In this document: positions 25,453-38,625 of the stretch, in pieces
How the letters are laid out: every line of letters starts with the position of its first letter
Numbering within the stretch: the first letter of the stretch is position 1
Source of the DNA: Pseudomonas alkylphenolica
Lineage (GTDB): Bacteria; Pseudomonadota; Gammaproteobacteria; Pseudomonadales; Pseudomonadaceae
DNA length: 64,000 bases
Reading direction: 5' to 3'
Assembly (NCBI RefSeq): GCF_000746525.1
Contig: NZ_CP009048.1
Location: 4,157,501-4,221,500 of the forward strand
The notes under the pieces: generated by a model
Database searches by the model: none
Seen by the model: the letters and a program-made list of their open reading frames with translations, nothing else
What the model was told of the DNA's origin: nothing
Made by a program: the position numbers and the translations under genes

Positions 25453-25635
25453 ACCTTTCTCCTCACGAAATTCAGTTCAGGGACAACAGTCTGCAAAAAA
25501 AAGGGCTTCAGCCCGCAGCCTGTGACGGCTACCGACCTACGCCTAAGTATTGACTAGCGCGAGTAAAACGACAGATTTCTCACACCCGCCAGAAATGCGA
25601 AGGGCGCGGCATAGCCGCGCCCTTGAGGCAACGCC

Positions 25636-26871
25636 TTACTCACCCTGTCGGGTAGGGGCGTCCAGTTCGAAAGCGGTATGCAGGGCGCGTACTGCCAGTT
25701 CCAGATACTTCTCTTCAATCACTACCGAGACCTTGATCTCGGAAGTGGAGATCATCTGGATGTTGATGCTCTCTTTAGCCAGGGCTTCGAACATGCGGCT
25801 GGCCACACCGGCGTGGGAACGCATGCCAACGCCAACGATCGAGACCTTGGCGATGTTGGTGTCGCCCACCACTTCGCGAGCGTTGAGCTCCTCGGCGGTT
25901 TTACCCAGGACCTTGTGGGCCTTGTCGTAGTCGTTGCGGTGCACGGTAAAGGTGAAGTCGGTGGTGTTATCGTGCGAAACGTTCTGCACGATCATGTCGA
26001 CTTCAATGTTTGCGGCGCTGATCGGGCCGAGGATCTTGAAGGCAACGCCCGGGGTATCCGGTACGCCACGAATGGTCAGCTTGGCTTCATCGCGATTGAA
26101 GGCGATGCCGGAAATGATCGGCTGTTCCATGGATTCCTCTTCATCAATAGTAATGAGGGTACCCGGACCCTCCTGAAAGCTGTGCAGCACGCGCAGCGGA
26201 ACGTTGTACTTGCCGGCGAACTCGACGGCACGGATCTGCAGGACCTTGGAACCGAGGCTGGCCATTTCCAGCATCTCTTCGAAGGTGATCTTGTCCAGAC
26301 GCTGAGCCTGGGACACCACACGCGGATCGGTGGTGTAGACACCATCGACGTCGGTGTAGATCTGGCACTCGTCCGCCTTGAGCGCAGCCGCCAGGGCAAC
26401 ACCGGTAGTGTCGGAGCCACCGCGACCGAGCGTGGTGATGTTGCCGTGCTCGTCCACACCCTGGAAGCCTGCGACCACGACCACGCGACCGGCCTTGATA
26501 TCGGCACGAATCTTCTGGTCGTCGATCTGCAGGATGCGCGCCTTGTTGTGCGCGCTGTCAGTGAGGATGCGCACCTGGTTGCCGGTGTACGACACCGCAG
26601 GAATCCCCCGCTTCATCAAGGCCATGGCCAGCAAGGCGATGGTCACCTGCTCGCCAGTGGACACGATCACATCCAGCTCACGCGGAACCGGCTGATCACT
26701 GATCTGCTTGGCCAGGTCGATCAGGCGATTGGTTTCGCCACTCATCGCCGATAGCACAACCACCAGGTCATCGCCGGCCTCGCGGAATTTCTTGACCTTT
26801 TCGGCAACCTGCTCGATTCGCTCGACCGTGCCGACCGAAGTGCCGCCAAATTTCTGTACGATCAACGCCAT
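25636..26871 (-). CDS. lysC: Aspartate kinase LysC
   Basis: LysC phosphorylates aspartate, the first step toward lysine, methionine and threonine, and is feedback inhibited. The 411-residue protein has the kinase domain (about 1-245) starting with VQKFGGTSVGTVERI and including GRGGSDTTGVALAAAL. Two C-terminal ACT domains follow (about 262-405, RGVPDTPGVAFKIL and SIVGVGMRSHAGVASRMF). The internal ATG at 26130 (MEQPIISG) has AGAGGA 5 bases upstream, so a separate regulatory beta subunit of 164 residues may also be made, as in some other bacteria. Gene order alaS-lysC-csrA. Confidence 0.96.
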   Translation of the reverse strand: MALIVQKFGGTSVGTVERIEQVAEKVKKFREAGDDLVVVLSAMSGETNRLIDLAKQISDQPVPRELDVIVSTGEQVTIALLAMALMKRGIPAVSYTGNQVRILTDSAHNKARILQIDDQKIRADIKAGRVVVVAGFQGVDEHGNITTLGRGGSDTTGVALAAALKADECQIYTDVDGVYTTDPRVVSQAQRLDKITFEEMLEMASLGSKVLQIRAVEFAGKYNVPLRVLHSFQEGPGTLITIDEEESMEQPIISGIAFNRDEAKLTIRGVPDTPGVAFKILGPISAANIEVDMIVQNVSHDNTTDFTFTVHRNDYDKAHKVLGKTAEELNAREVVGDTNIAKVSIVGVGMRSHAGVASRMFEALAKESINIQMISTSEIKVSVVIEEKYLELAVRALHTAFELDAPTRQGE

Positions 26872-26959
26872 TTCAAAGCCGCCTCAGCCCATGAAGGGCA
26901 CCCAATAAACATTCAAACGACGCCACGGCCCGTCACTAGACGACGGGCCGAACAGCGCC

Positions 26960-29578
26960 TTAAACGCCCTGCTCCACGAATGGCACGGTCAGGGCCAGCG
27001 CGTTGTCCAGCGCGGCGGTATCAACGCCACCACCTTGCGCCATGTCCGGACGACCGCCACCCTTGCCGCCCACTGCGGCAGCGGCTTGCTTCATCAAATC
27101 ACCGGCTTTGAGTTGGCCAGTCAGGTCTTTGGTCACACCGGCAACCAGTACAACCTTTTCCTCATGGACACTGCCGAGCAGGATCACTGCGCGGCCGAGT
27201 TTGTTCTTCAGCTGATCGACCAGCGCCAGCAGCGCCTTGCCGTCCTGACCATCCAGGCGTGCAGCCAGGACTTTGACGCCCTTGACCTCAACGGCCGAGT
27301 TGGACAGGTCGTCACCAGCGGCACTGGCGGCCTTGGCCTGCAGTTGCTCCAGCTGTTTTTCCAGCTGGCGGTTGCGCTCGAGCACAGCCGAAAGCTTGTC
27401 GATCAGGTTGTCGCGACTGCCCTTGACCAGTTGCGCGGCTTCCTTGAGCTGCTCTTCGGCAGCATTGAGGTAAGCCAGTGCCGCCTCGCCAGTGACCGCT
27501 TCGATACGGCGCACACCGGAGGCCACACCGCCTTCGCTGATGATCTTGAGCAGGCCGATATCACCGGTACGCTTGGCGTGGATACCACCGCACAGCTCGA
27601 CGGAGAAGTCGCCGCCCATGCTCAGTACACGCACGCTGTCGCCGTATTTCTCGCCGAACAGCGCCATGGCGCCCTTCTGCTTGGCGGTATCGATATCGGT
27701 CTCTTCGGTTTGCACCTCGGAGTTCTTGCGCACTTCGCGGTTGACGATGTCTTCCAGTGCTTTGAGCTGCTCCGGTTTGACCGCTTCGAAGTGACTGAAG
27801 TCGAAACGCAGGCGCTGGCTGTCGACCAGCGAGCCTTTCTGTTGTACGTGATCGCCCAGCACCTGACGCAGCGCTGCATGCAACAGGTGAGTGGCGGAGT
27901 GGTTCAGCGAGGTGGCGTGCTGCACATCGGCGTCGACCTTGGCCTGAACCTTGGAGCCGACCACCAGCGTGCCGCTGGCGACCACGCCGTGGTGCAGGAA
28001 GGCGCCGCCGGTCTTGGTGGTGTCACGCACGTCAAAGCGTACATTGCCGGCTTGCAGGTAACCGGTGTCACCCACCTGGCCACCGGATTCGGCGTAGAAC
28101 GGCGTGCGATCGAGGATCACCACGCCCTGCTCGCCTTCAGCCAGCTGCTCGACGACTTTGCCGTCCTTATAAAGAGCAACGATGCTCGCTTCACCTTCGG
28201 TGCCGGTATAGCCGGTGAATTCGGTGGCCACATCAACCTTGACCAGGGTGTTGTAGTCCAGGCCAAAGGCGCTGGCGGAACGCGCGCGCTCACGCTGCGC
28301 TTCCATTTCCCGCTCGAAGCCTTCTTCGTCGATAGTCAGTTCGCGCTCGCGAGCGATGTCGGCGGTCAGGTCCATCGGGAAGCCGTAGGTGTCGTAGAGT
28401 TTGAACACCACGTCACCTGGAACCACGCTGCCTTTAAGCTCGGCCAGATCCTGCTCGAGGATCTTCAGGCCCTGCTCCAGGGTCTTGGCGAACTGCTCTT
28501 CTTCAGCCTTGAGCACGCGCTCGATGTTGGCTTGCTGCTGGGTGAGCTCCGGGAAGGCTTCGCCCATCTCGGCGACCAGCGCTGCAACGATCTTGTAGAA
28601 GAAGCTGCCAGTGGCGCCCAGCTTGTTGCCGTGACGGCAGGCGCGACGAATGATCCGCCGCAGTACATAGCCACGACCTTCGTTGGACGGCAATACGCCG
28701 TCGGCAATCAGGAAGCCGCACGAACGGATGTGGTCGGATACCACCTTGAGCGACGATTGCTCTTCGTTCTTGCAGCCGATGGCCGCGGCAGACGCTTCGA
28801 GCAGGCTGCGGAACAGGTCGATCTCATAGTTCGAGTGCACGTGCTGCATGACCGCACTGATGCGCTCCAGGCCCATGCCGGTATCCACCGACGGTGCCGG
28901 CAGCGGGTGCAGTACGCCGTCAGCGGTGCGGTTGAACTGCATGAAGACGTTGTTCCAGATCTCGATGTAACGGTCACCGTCTTCTTCCGGCGAGCCGGGT
29001 GGGCCACCCCAGATGTCCGGGCCGTGATCGTAGAAAATCTCGGTGCAAGGACCGCACGGGCCGGTATCGCCCATGGTCCAGAAGTTGTCGGAGGCGTACG
29101 GCGCGCCTTTGTTGTCGCCAATACGCACCATGCGCTCGGCCGGGACGCCGATTTCTCGGGTCCAGATGTCGTATGCCTCGTCATCGCTGGCATAGACGGT
29201 GACCCAGAGTTTTTCTTCCGGCAGGTTCAGCACCTTGGTTAGGAAGGTCCAGGCGTAGGTGATGGCGTCTTTCTTGAAGTAGTCACCGAAGCTGAAGTTA
29301 CCCAGCATTTCGAAGAAGGTGTGGTGACGGGCGGTGTAGCCGACGTTTTCCAGGTCGCTGTTCTTGCCACCGGCGCGCACGCACTTCTGGCTGCTGGTCG
29401 CGCGGGTGTAGGCGCGCTTTTCCTGGCCAAGGAAGCAGTCCTTGAACTGGTTCATCCCCGCGTTGGTGAACAGCAGGGTCGGGTCGTTGCCCGGAATCAA
29501 GGAGCTGGAGGCAACTCGGGTATGTCCCTGCTCTTCGAAGAAGCGAAGGAAGGCTTCACGGATTTCTGCGCTTTTCAT
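26960..29578 (-). CDS. alaS: Alanyl-tRNA synthetase
   Basis: AlaS charges tRNA-Ala and edits Ser and Gly mischarging. The 872-residue protein has the class II catalytic core (about 1-240, including [15 protein letters not shown] and [13 protein letters not shown]) and the tRNA-recognition domain. The editing domain carries its zinc ligands in [13 protein letters not shown] and [13 protein letters not shown], and the C-Ala oligomerisation domain follows. The ATG at 29578 ([10 protein letters not shown]) matches the family start; a longer frame to 29644 has no ribosome site. It is divergent from the riboswitch and lumazine synthase gene. Confidence 0.97.
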   Translation of the reverse strand: MKSAEIREAFLRFFEEQGHTRVASSSLIPGNDPTLLFTNAGMNQFKDCFLGQEKRAYTRATSSQKCVRAGGKNSDLENVGYTARHHTFFEMLGNFSFGDYFKKDAITYAWTFLTKVLNLPEEKLWVTVYASDDEAYDIWTREIGVPAERMVRIGDNKGAPYASDNFWTMGDTGPCGPCTEIFYDHGPDIWGGPPGSPEEDGDRYIEIWNNVFMQFNRTADGVLHPLPAPSVDTGMGLERISAVMQHVHSNYEIDLFRSLLEASAAAIGCKNEEQSSLKVVSDHIRSCGFLIADGVLPSNEGRGYVLRRIIRRACRHGNKLGATGSFFYKIVAALVAEMGEAFPELTQQQANIERVLKAEEEQFAKTLEQGLKILEQDLAELKGSVVPGDVVFKLYDTYGFPMDLTADIARERELTIDEEGFEREMEAQRERARSASAFGLDYNTLVKVDVATEFTGYTGTEGEASIVALYKDGKVVEQLAEGEQGVVILDRTPFYAESGGQVGDTGYLQAGNVRFDVRDTTKTGGAFLHHGVVASGTLVVGSKVQAKVDADVQHATSLNHSATHLLHAALRQVLGDHVQQKGSLVDSQRLRFDFSHFEAVKPEQLKALEDIVNREVRKNSEVQTEETDIDTAKQKGAMALFGEKYGDSVRVLSMGGDFSVELCGGIHAKRTGDIGLLKIISEGGVASGVRRIEAVTGEAALAYLNAAEEQLKEAAQLVKGSRDNLIDKLSAVLERNRQLEKQLEQLQAKAASAAGDDLSNSAVEVKGVKVLAARLDGQDGKALLALVDQLKNKLGRAVILLGSVHEEKVVLVAGVTKDLTGQLKAGDLMKQAAAAVGGKGGGRPDMAQGGGVDTAALDNALALTVPFVEQGV

Positions 29579-29875
29579 AGGTTCTTCCACGGAAACGGCG
29601 GCCTTACGGCAAATGCTTGCGTCAAATTGACGAAACGACGGCAAAGGGCCGCATTATATCGGGCCTTAGGCTCGGATGCAGTGTGTTTATGCTATAGAAA
29701 CCGTCAATTGGACGCTCTGCAACCTTCAGCTGATCTCGTATTACTGGGGATGCGAGGTGGAATTGGCAAGGTTTCCCGGATGAAATGCCATTCATCCGCA
29801 AAAAAATCGTTAGCAGCCTATACGTTTGCTTCACATATGTGCTAATAATTCTCCGCCGCCGACGCTCGGTGGCAA

Positions 29876-30022
29876 CGTTCTCAGGGCGGGGTGCAATTCC
29901 CCACCGGCGGTAATTGCGCAACCTGCGCATAGCCCGCGAGCGCTTGCAGGCTTGCCTTGCAAGGTCAGCAGACCCGGTGTGATTCCGGGGCCGACGGTCA
30001 TAGTCCGGATAAAGAGAGAACG
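29876..30022 (+). ncRNA. FMN riboswitch (RFN element)
   Basis: The conserved RFN sequence blocks are present in order: CAGGGCGGGGTGCAATTCCC, CACCGGCGGTAAT, AGCCCGCGAGCG, AGGTCAGCAGACCCGGTGTG, ATTCCGGGGCCGACGGTCAT and AGTCCGGAT. The closing helix P1 is CGTTCTC (29876-29882) with GAGAACG (30016-30022). It binds flavin mononucleotide and should lower expression of the lumazine synthase gene 96 bases downstream. I see no strong terminator between it and the gene, so translational control is as likely as attenuation. Confidence 0.96.
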
Positions 30023-30118
30023 GGATAGGCACACCTGTGCCTGTCGTTGCGCACCTGCGTGGCGAAATCCCCTTCGATCCAGATGCCCTGTTTCTCATAC
30101 AAACAGGAGTCCGTTTCA

Positions 30119-30625
30119 ATGCAACCTACCGCAATCGATAGCAAAAACCCTTCCCACGAGCGTATCGCCTTCATCCAGGCCTGCTGGCACAAGGATATTG
30201 TCGATCAGGCACGTAAAGCCTTCGTCGAGGAAATGGGCATTTTGGGCTATCAGGCAAGCGATATCGATTTCTTTGAAGTCGGTGGCGCCTTCGAAATCCC
30301 CCTGCACGCCAAGCTGCTGGCCCGCAGCGGCCGCTATGCCGGCATTGTTGCCGCTGGCCTGGTCGTCGATGGCGGCCTGTACCGCCACGAGTTCGTTGCG
30401 CAGTCAGTGATCAGCGGCCTGATGCAGGTTCAGCTGGAAACCGAAGTGCCGGTGTTCTCGGTGGTCCTGACCCCGCATCACTTCCACGCAGGCGATGAGC
30501 ATCAGAACTTCTACTTCGAGCATTTCCTGGTCAAGGGTGCCGAGGCGGCGAAGACCTGTGCCGATACGCTGCAGAAGTTGCGCGCCCTGCGCCGCAACGA
30601 CCTGGCGCAGAAACGCGTAGGTTGA
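30119..30625 (+). CDS. ribH: 6,7-dimethyl-8-ribityllumazine synthase, type II (RibH2-like)
   Basis: Lumazine synthase condenses the ribityl pyrimidine with dihydroxybutanone phosphate, the step before riboflavin. The 168-residue product matches the decameric type II (RibH2) form: an early Trp in IQACWHKDIVDQARKAF (about 19-35), FFEVGGAFEIPLHAKLL, then VAAGLVVDGGLYRHEFVAQSV with the catalytic His and TPHHFHAGDEHQNFY. Its charged tail is longer than usual. The ATG at 30119 follows the FMN riboswitch. It is monocistronic here, away from any other rib gene, and ends in a REP pair. Confidence 0.93.
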   Translation: MQPTAIDSKNPSHERIAFIQACWHKDIVDQARKAFVEEMGILGYQASDIDFFEVGGAFEIPLHAKLLARSGRYAGIVAAGLVVDGGLYRHEFVAQSVISGLMQVQLETEVPVFSVVLTPHHFHAGDEHQNFYFEHFLVKGAEAAKTCADTLQKLRALRRNDLAQKRVG

Positions 30626-30628
30626 TAC

Positions 30629-30702
30629 TGGTAGGAGCGGGCTTGCCCCGCGATTGTGGCTTACCAGTCACATCGCATCGCGGGGCAAGCCCGCTCCCAC
30701 CA
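30629..30702. repeat. REP pair
   Basis: Inverted REP units between the convergent ribH and astE genes. Confidence 0.92.
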
Positions 30703-30711
30703 CAGCCCGAT

Positions 30712-31719
30712 TCAGACCAACTGATCGGGCGTGGTCGGCACGATCAGAATCCCTGCACGCAAGCCATTCTTGACCTTGGGATTGGGGAAAATGATCCGCG
30801 CCCCCTCCTCTTCGACGATCCAGCGCGTGCTGCTCAGGTCTTCTGCCAGCAGGTAGCCCTTGGACAACTCCGAGAAGTTCTCGATATCCGCCGGCAGATG
30901 CAGGTGGAAGCTGTCGCTGTGCTTGATGATCTCGCGGGCTACGCTAAACAGCTGCAAGCCATCCAGCGCTTCAGGCTCCTCAGGCTCGTTGCCTTCGATG
31001 ATCTGCTTGAGGCGGGTTTCCAGACGCTCAAGGTTGACCTGCGCGTTCTGCCCAAAGGGCCGCGCCTTGCCCAGCTCCAGGGTAAAGGCTTCAGCATCGA
31101 GCGTTTCGTAGGTGTAGGCGGTAAAGGTGACCGAGGTCTTGCTTTGCAGCAACACAGCCTCCATCCCAGCCGCACGCAGGCGCGCCAGCTCGCGACGAGA
31201 ATGCTGGCGACCTTCCTTGAACGGGTACAGGGCAAATTGTTCGATCTTCGAACCACGAATGGCGGTGTGCAGATCGTAGTGCAACCGGGTACGCCCGGGC
31301 ACACTGAAAAAGGTGGTGGCCAACCGCTCCAGCTCACAAGCGCGCAACGCTTCCGAACCACTGGAAAGCTCATGCCGACCATTGAACAGGCGATTGACGT
31401 CCTGCTCCAGATAACGCTCGCCCTTGCGGATCGCCTCGGGGTTGCCAAACAGGAACAGAATCCGCGCCCGCGGCTTGATCTCGCCCTTGGCGATGCCATG
31501 CAGCAACTCGTCGAGCAGCTCGATGGGGGCGGTTTCGTTACCGTGGATACCTGCAGAAAGCAGCAGATCCATGCCGTTGTCACGCGCTTCAGGAGGACGC
31601 ACTTCAAGCGCCCCCTCGCCAAGCCAGCGCATGCGCACGCCGTCGACAGTCAGCTGGGTCTTCTCTGCCGGTTCACGACCGGCAAGGGTCAGTTCGAGCA
31701 GTTTGCCGAGGGCGAGCAT
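30712..31719 (-). CDS. astE: Succinylglutamate desuccinylase AstE (AruE)
   Basis: AstE hydrolyses N-succinylglutamate to succinate and glutamate, the last step of arginine succinyltransferase catabolism. The 335-residue protein is a zinc-dependent M14-type amidohydrolase: the metal pair is in [16 protein letters not shown] (about 63-78), with a further His in [12 protein letters not shown] (about 153-164) and the catalytic Glu toward the C-terminus. Last gene of the leftward aru operon, 10 bases after the small His-rich gene. Confidence 0.95.
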   Translation of the reverse strand: MLALGKLLELTLAGREPAEKTQLTVDGVRMRWLGEGALEVRPPEARDNGMDLLLSAGIHGNETAPIELLDELLHGIAKGEIKPRARILFLFGNPEAIRKGERYLEQDVNRLFNGRHELSSGSEALRACELERLATTFFSVPGRTRLHYDLHTAIRGSKIEQFALYPFKEGRQHSRRELARLRAAGMEAVLLQSKTSVTFTAYTYETLDAEAFTLELGKARPFGQNAQVNLERLETRLKQIIEGNEPEEPEALDGLQLFSVAREIIKHSDSFHLHLPADIENFSELSKGYLLAEDLSSTRWIVEEEGARIIFPNPKVKNGLRAGILIVPTTPDQLV

Positions 31720-31729
31720 GGGCTATTCC

Positions 31730-32020
31730 TTAGTGATGGTGGCCGCAATCAGGACCATGTACGTGATCATCATCGCCGCCGGCGTCAGCCGGTTCCATTT
31801 CCAGTTGCAGGCTGACCAGGTTGGTGGCCAGCGGGCGCAGCAACAGATTGGCGTACTCTTCGTCGTCTTCTTCGACGTCGACACCGATCAGCAGCTGACC
31901 ACGGCCATCCTGCTGAATCCATACCTCCTTGCCTTGCCAGACCACCGCAAAGCGGGTGCAGGAAGTTTCCAGCTGGGTACCATCGTCATCTTCAAGGATC
32001 AGCTGCAGGGTGTCGGACAT
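31730..32020 (-). CDS. Small conserved acidic protein with His-rich tail in the aru operon
   Basis: I do not recognise a function. The 96-residue product starts at the ATG at 32020 (MSDTLQLILEDDDG). It looks like a small beta-rich domain (about 1-70, with FAVVWQGKEVWIQQDGRGQ), then an acidic stretch and the tail DDDHVHGPDCGHHH. The five His and one Cys of the tail could bind Zn, Ni or Cu. It sits tightly between astB (overlapping near 32035 by leader only) and the zinc enzyme astE, so a metal-delivery or accessory role for AstE is a reasonable guess. Confidence 0.8.
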   Translation of the reverse strand: MSDTLQLILEDDDGTQLETSCTRFAVVWQGKEVWIQQDGRGQLLIGVDVEEDDEEYANLLLRPLATNLVSLQLEMEPADAGGDDDHVHGPDCGHHH

Positions 32021-32034
32021 AGTCGAATTCTCTC

Positions 32035-33384
32035 TCAAGGTTGGAGTTGGAACGGATAGACCGAACCCAGTTTGAGGATCTGGGTCAGCTCATCCAGTGC
32101 CGTACGGCACTCCAGCAACAGTTGCGGGTCCGCCAGGTCGGCTTCGCTCAGGCGGTCGCGGTAGTGCTTGTCGACCCACTGGGTCAGGGTGTCGTACAGC
32201 GGCGCCGTCATGATAACCCCTGGATTGACTGCTGCCAGTTCAGTTTCATTGAGTGCCACGCGCAAACGCAGGCACGCCGGGCCACCGCCGTTCTGCATGC
32301 TCTGCTTGAGGTCGAAAACCTTGACCTCGGCAACCGGACCGCCCTGGCCGGTCAACGCCGACAGGTAGGCCCAGACCCGCTCGTTGTTGCGGCACTCTTC
32401 CGGGACGATCAGCAGCATCGAACCGTCGGCACGGGACAGCAGCTGGCTGTTGAACAGGTACGAACGCACCGCATCCTCTACCGTGACAGCCGAGCGCGGC
32501 ACGCAGATCGCCTTGAAGTTGCCACCCCGTTTAGCCAGTTTAGCTTGCAGTTGGCCAAGCATCGCCTCGGTCTCGAGGAAGGCGTCTTCGTGGTAGAACA
32601 GCACCTCGCCATTACCCACCGCGATCACATCGTTGTGGAACACACCCTGGTCGATCACCGCCGGGTTCTGCTGGGCAAACACTACACCCTCCTCGCTCAG
32701 CCCATGCAGACGGGCGACCGCCTCGGAAGCCTCGAGGGTCTGGCGCGCCGGGTACTTCTGCGGGGCCGGGTAGCGGGTGTCGAAGGCGCTGCGGCCATAG
32801 ACGAAGAACTCCACGCCGGCCTCGCCGTAGCTGCGGCAGAAGCGCGTGTGGTTGGCGGCACCTTCATCACCGAACTGCGCCACCGCCGGCAACGCGGCAT
32901 GGTGGGCAAAGTACTTGCTGTCGGCGAACATCGCCCCGAGCACACGGCTGGTGGTCGGGTGCTCGATGCTGCGGTGATACTTGCAGTTGAGGTTGGCGGC
33001 GGTGAAATGCACGCGGCCGTCGGCGGTGTCGGCACTCGGGCTGACCGTGGCGGCGTTGGCCACCCACATGCTCGACGCCGAGCAGCTGGCGACCAGCAAT
33101 GGCATCGCTTCTTTGGCGGCGCGCTGGATCACCTCGGCATCAGTGCCGGAAAAGCCCAGTCGGCGCAGCGCGCCAACGTCCGGACGCTCCTGCGGCGCCA
33201 GTACGCCCTGCTGGAAACCCATCTCCATCAGCGCTTTCATCTTCGCCAGGCCCTGGCGCGCGGCTTCGCGCGGGTTGGACGCCTGCTGGCTGTTGCTCTG
33301 CGAGGCAACGTTGCCGTAGGACAGCCCGCCGTAGTTATGCGTCGGTCCCACCAGACCATCAAAGTTCACTTCAAACGATTTCAT
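32035..33384 (-). CDS. astB: N-succinylarginine dihydrolase AstB (AruB)
   Basis: AstB converts N2-succinylarginine to N2-succinylornithine, two ammonia and CO2. The 449-residue protein belongs to the amidinotransferase/dihydrolase fold: [20 protein letters not shown] (about 6-25) carries substrate-binding residues. The catalytic His and Cys are expected in [19 protein letters not shown] and the C-terminal part ([17 protein letters not shown]). The ATG at 33384 (MKSFEVNF) matches the family start. Second step of the pathway encoded here. Confidence 0.96.
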   Translation of the reverse strand: MKSFEVNFDGLVGPTHNYGGLSYGNVASQSNSQQASNPREAARQGLAKMKALMEMGFQQGVLAPQERPDVGALRRLGFSGTDAEVIQRAAKEAMPLLVASCSASSMWVANAATVSPSADTADGRVHFTAANLNCKYHRSIEHPTTSRVLGAMFADSKYFAHHAALPAVAQFGDEGAANHTRFCRSYGEAGVEFFVYGRSAFDTRYPAPQKYPARQTLEASEAVARLHGLSEEGVVFAQQNPAVIDQGVFHNDVIAVGNGEVLFYHEDAFLETEAMLGQLQAKLAKRGGNFKAICVPRSAVTVEDAVRSYLFNSQLLSRADGSMLLIVPEECRNNERVWAYLSALTGQGGPVAEVKVFDLKQSMQNGGGPACLRLRVALNETELAAVNPGVIMTAPLYDTLTQWVDKHYRDRLSEADLADPQLLLECRTALDELTQILKLGSVYPFQLQP

Positions 33385-33408
33385 CGGCAAGGCTCCGTGG
33401 ACCTTTTG

Positions 33409-35897
<2,489 letters not shown>

Positions 35898-35971
35898 GCT
35901 ATCTCCTCGGGCGGCGGCCTTTGGCCTGCCGCGAAACTCGACCTGGGGGCTCGGTTATCGAACCGCAGGAA

Positions 35972-36991
35972 TCAAACCGCGACCAGGCGCACACTGGCGC
36001 CTTCACCGACGCCCAGGGCTTCGGCGGCTTCAAGACTCAGGGTGACCGGTTTGCCAGGCACCCAGTCCAGCTCCAGGAGCACGGCGCGGTAATCCTGCAA
36101 CTGGCCATTGCACACCAGGTACGGACGCCCACCCTTGACCACGGTGCTATCGAGCTTGACCGGCACTACACGGCTCTGGGCAATCGAACGGATGCTCGAG
36201 ACCCGCGCATGCAAGGTCGGACCACCGTCAAAAATATCGATGTAGTGATCGGTCTCGAAGCCTTCGCGCATCAGGATGTCGAAGGTGATCTGCGCACGCG
36301 GATGCACCTGGCCCATGGCCTCTTGCGCGGCATCCGGCAGCAGCGGCACGTAGATCGGGTAATGCGGCATCAGCTCGGCCAGGAAGGTCCGGCTCTTGAG
36401 GCCACACAGGCGCTCGGCCTCGGCGTAGTTGAGGTCGAAGAAATTACGCCCGATGGCATCCCAGAACGGCGAATCACCGTTCTCGTCGCTGTAGCCGACG
36501 ATCTCGGTCACCACCGAGTCGGCGAAACGCTCGGGGTGAGCGGCCATGAACAGCAGACGACCACGGGAATTGAGCTCCGACCAGCCGGTGCCGACCAGTT
36601 CTGGCAGGACGTAGAAGCTGGTCAGCAGACTGTTGCCGGTCAGGTCATGGCACTGCGAAAGCACATGGATCTTGTTGTGGATCTTCAGCTCGCGCGAAGC
36701 ATGCACAAAGGTCTCGTTACGGAAGCTGTAGAACGGTTCGGAATAACCCGCCGAGGCGACGATTGCCGAGCAGCCGACCAGCTTGCCGGTGCCGCTGTCT
36801 TCAAGGACGAAGAAATAGCTCTCTTCGCCGTTGAAACTGACTTCGGCAGCGAAGGACGTCTCCGAGGCGGCAATTTTGTCGCTCAGACGCTCGGCATCAT
36901 CCGGCAAGGACGTGACACCAATGGGGCTGTCCGCTGCCAGACGCTGTACTTCGCCCAGATCAGCCATTTGCGCGGGGCGCATCACCAGCAT
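35972..36991 (-). CDS. aruF: Arginine/ornithine N-succinyltransferase, alpha subunit (AruF)
   Basis: The alpha chain of the heteromeric succinyltransferase, 339 residues, is clearly paralogous to aruG: it has the same MLVMRPAQMADLGEVQRLA opening, GNAT core and the segment EIVGYSDENGDSPFWDAIGR near 163-182. Gene duplication of astA is the Pseudomonas arrangement; enterobacteria have one astA. It follows aruC after 133 bases that include a very stable hairpin (37086-37103). Confidence 0.96.
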   Translation of the reverse strand: MLVMRPAQMADLGEVQRLAADSPIGVTSLPDDAERLSDKIAASETSFAAEVSFNGEESYFFVLEDSGTGKLVGCSAIVASAGYSEPFYSFRNETFVHASRELKIHNKIHVLSQCHDLTGNSLLTSFYVLPELVGTGWSELNSRGRLLFMAAHPERFADSVVTEIVGYSDENGDSPFWDAIGRNFFDLNYAEAERLCGLKSRTFLAELMPHYPIYVPLLPDAAQEAMGQVHPRAQITFDILMREGFETDHYIDIFDGGPTLHARVSSIRSIAQSRVVPVKLDSTVVKGGRPYLVCNGQLQDYRAVLLELDWVPGKPVTLSLEAAEALGVGEGASVRLVAV

Positions 36992-37085
36992 GGTGTCACT
37001 CCTTTCGGGAAAACAGGCCAGCCATCGCCGGCACAGGAAAAATCAGCAAGCGCCCGCTGGGCACTGGCTCTGGAATTCGGATTCA

Positions 37086-37103
37086 CCGGCCCCGAAGGGC
37101 CGG
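37086..37103 (-). promoter_or_regulatory. Stable intercistronic hairpin with UUCG loop
   Basis: On the minus strand CCGGCCC-TTCG-GGGCCGG forms a perfect seven-pair stem with a UUCG tetraloop between aruC and aruF. There is no T-run, so it is more likely an mRNA-stability or processing element than a terminator. Confidence 0.6.
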
Positions 37104-37124
37104 CGAAAGCACCGCAGGCGCTTA

Positions 37125-38444
<1,320 letters not shown>

Positions 38445-38474
38445 TTATAGCGCCAAACCCTGTTTTACCAAGGC

Positions 38475-38490
38475 TTACGGCAATGCGACA
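38475..38490 (-). promoter_or_regulatory. ArgR half-site, distal, upstream of aruC
   Basis: The minus strand reads TGTCGCATTGCCGTAA, again TGTCGC-N8-AA, in direct-repeat orientation 51 bases from the proximal copy. Arginine-dependent activation of the aru operon by ArgR is established in P. aeruginosa. Confidence 0.75.
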
Positions 38491-38545
38491 AATAGGGTCG
38501 CAAAGGCGCAGTTTAAACGGTGTGCGGGGATGGGTGGGAGATTCT

Positions 38546-38608
38546 GATCGCGGGTCAAGCCCGCTCCCACAGTCATGACATCTGTGGGAGCGGGCTTGAC
38601 CCGCGATA
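38546..38608. repeat. REP pair, variant with GGGTCAAGCCCG core
   Basis: Inverted units ATCGCGGGTCAAGCCCGCTC and its complement. Both arms share the T in place of the usual G (GGGTCAAG instead of GGGGCAAG), so the pair has been copied or homogenised as a unit. It lies just beyond the argR stop. Confidence 0.9.
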
Positions 38609-38625
38609 AAATCAAAAACCTCGAA

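Noticed and set aside
27035..29242. 735-codon plus-strand ORF opposite alaS
   Set aside because: A high-GC antisense frame; alaS on the other strand has all its motifs. The protein has no recognisable domain.
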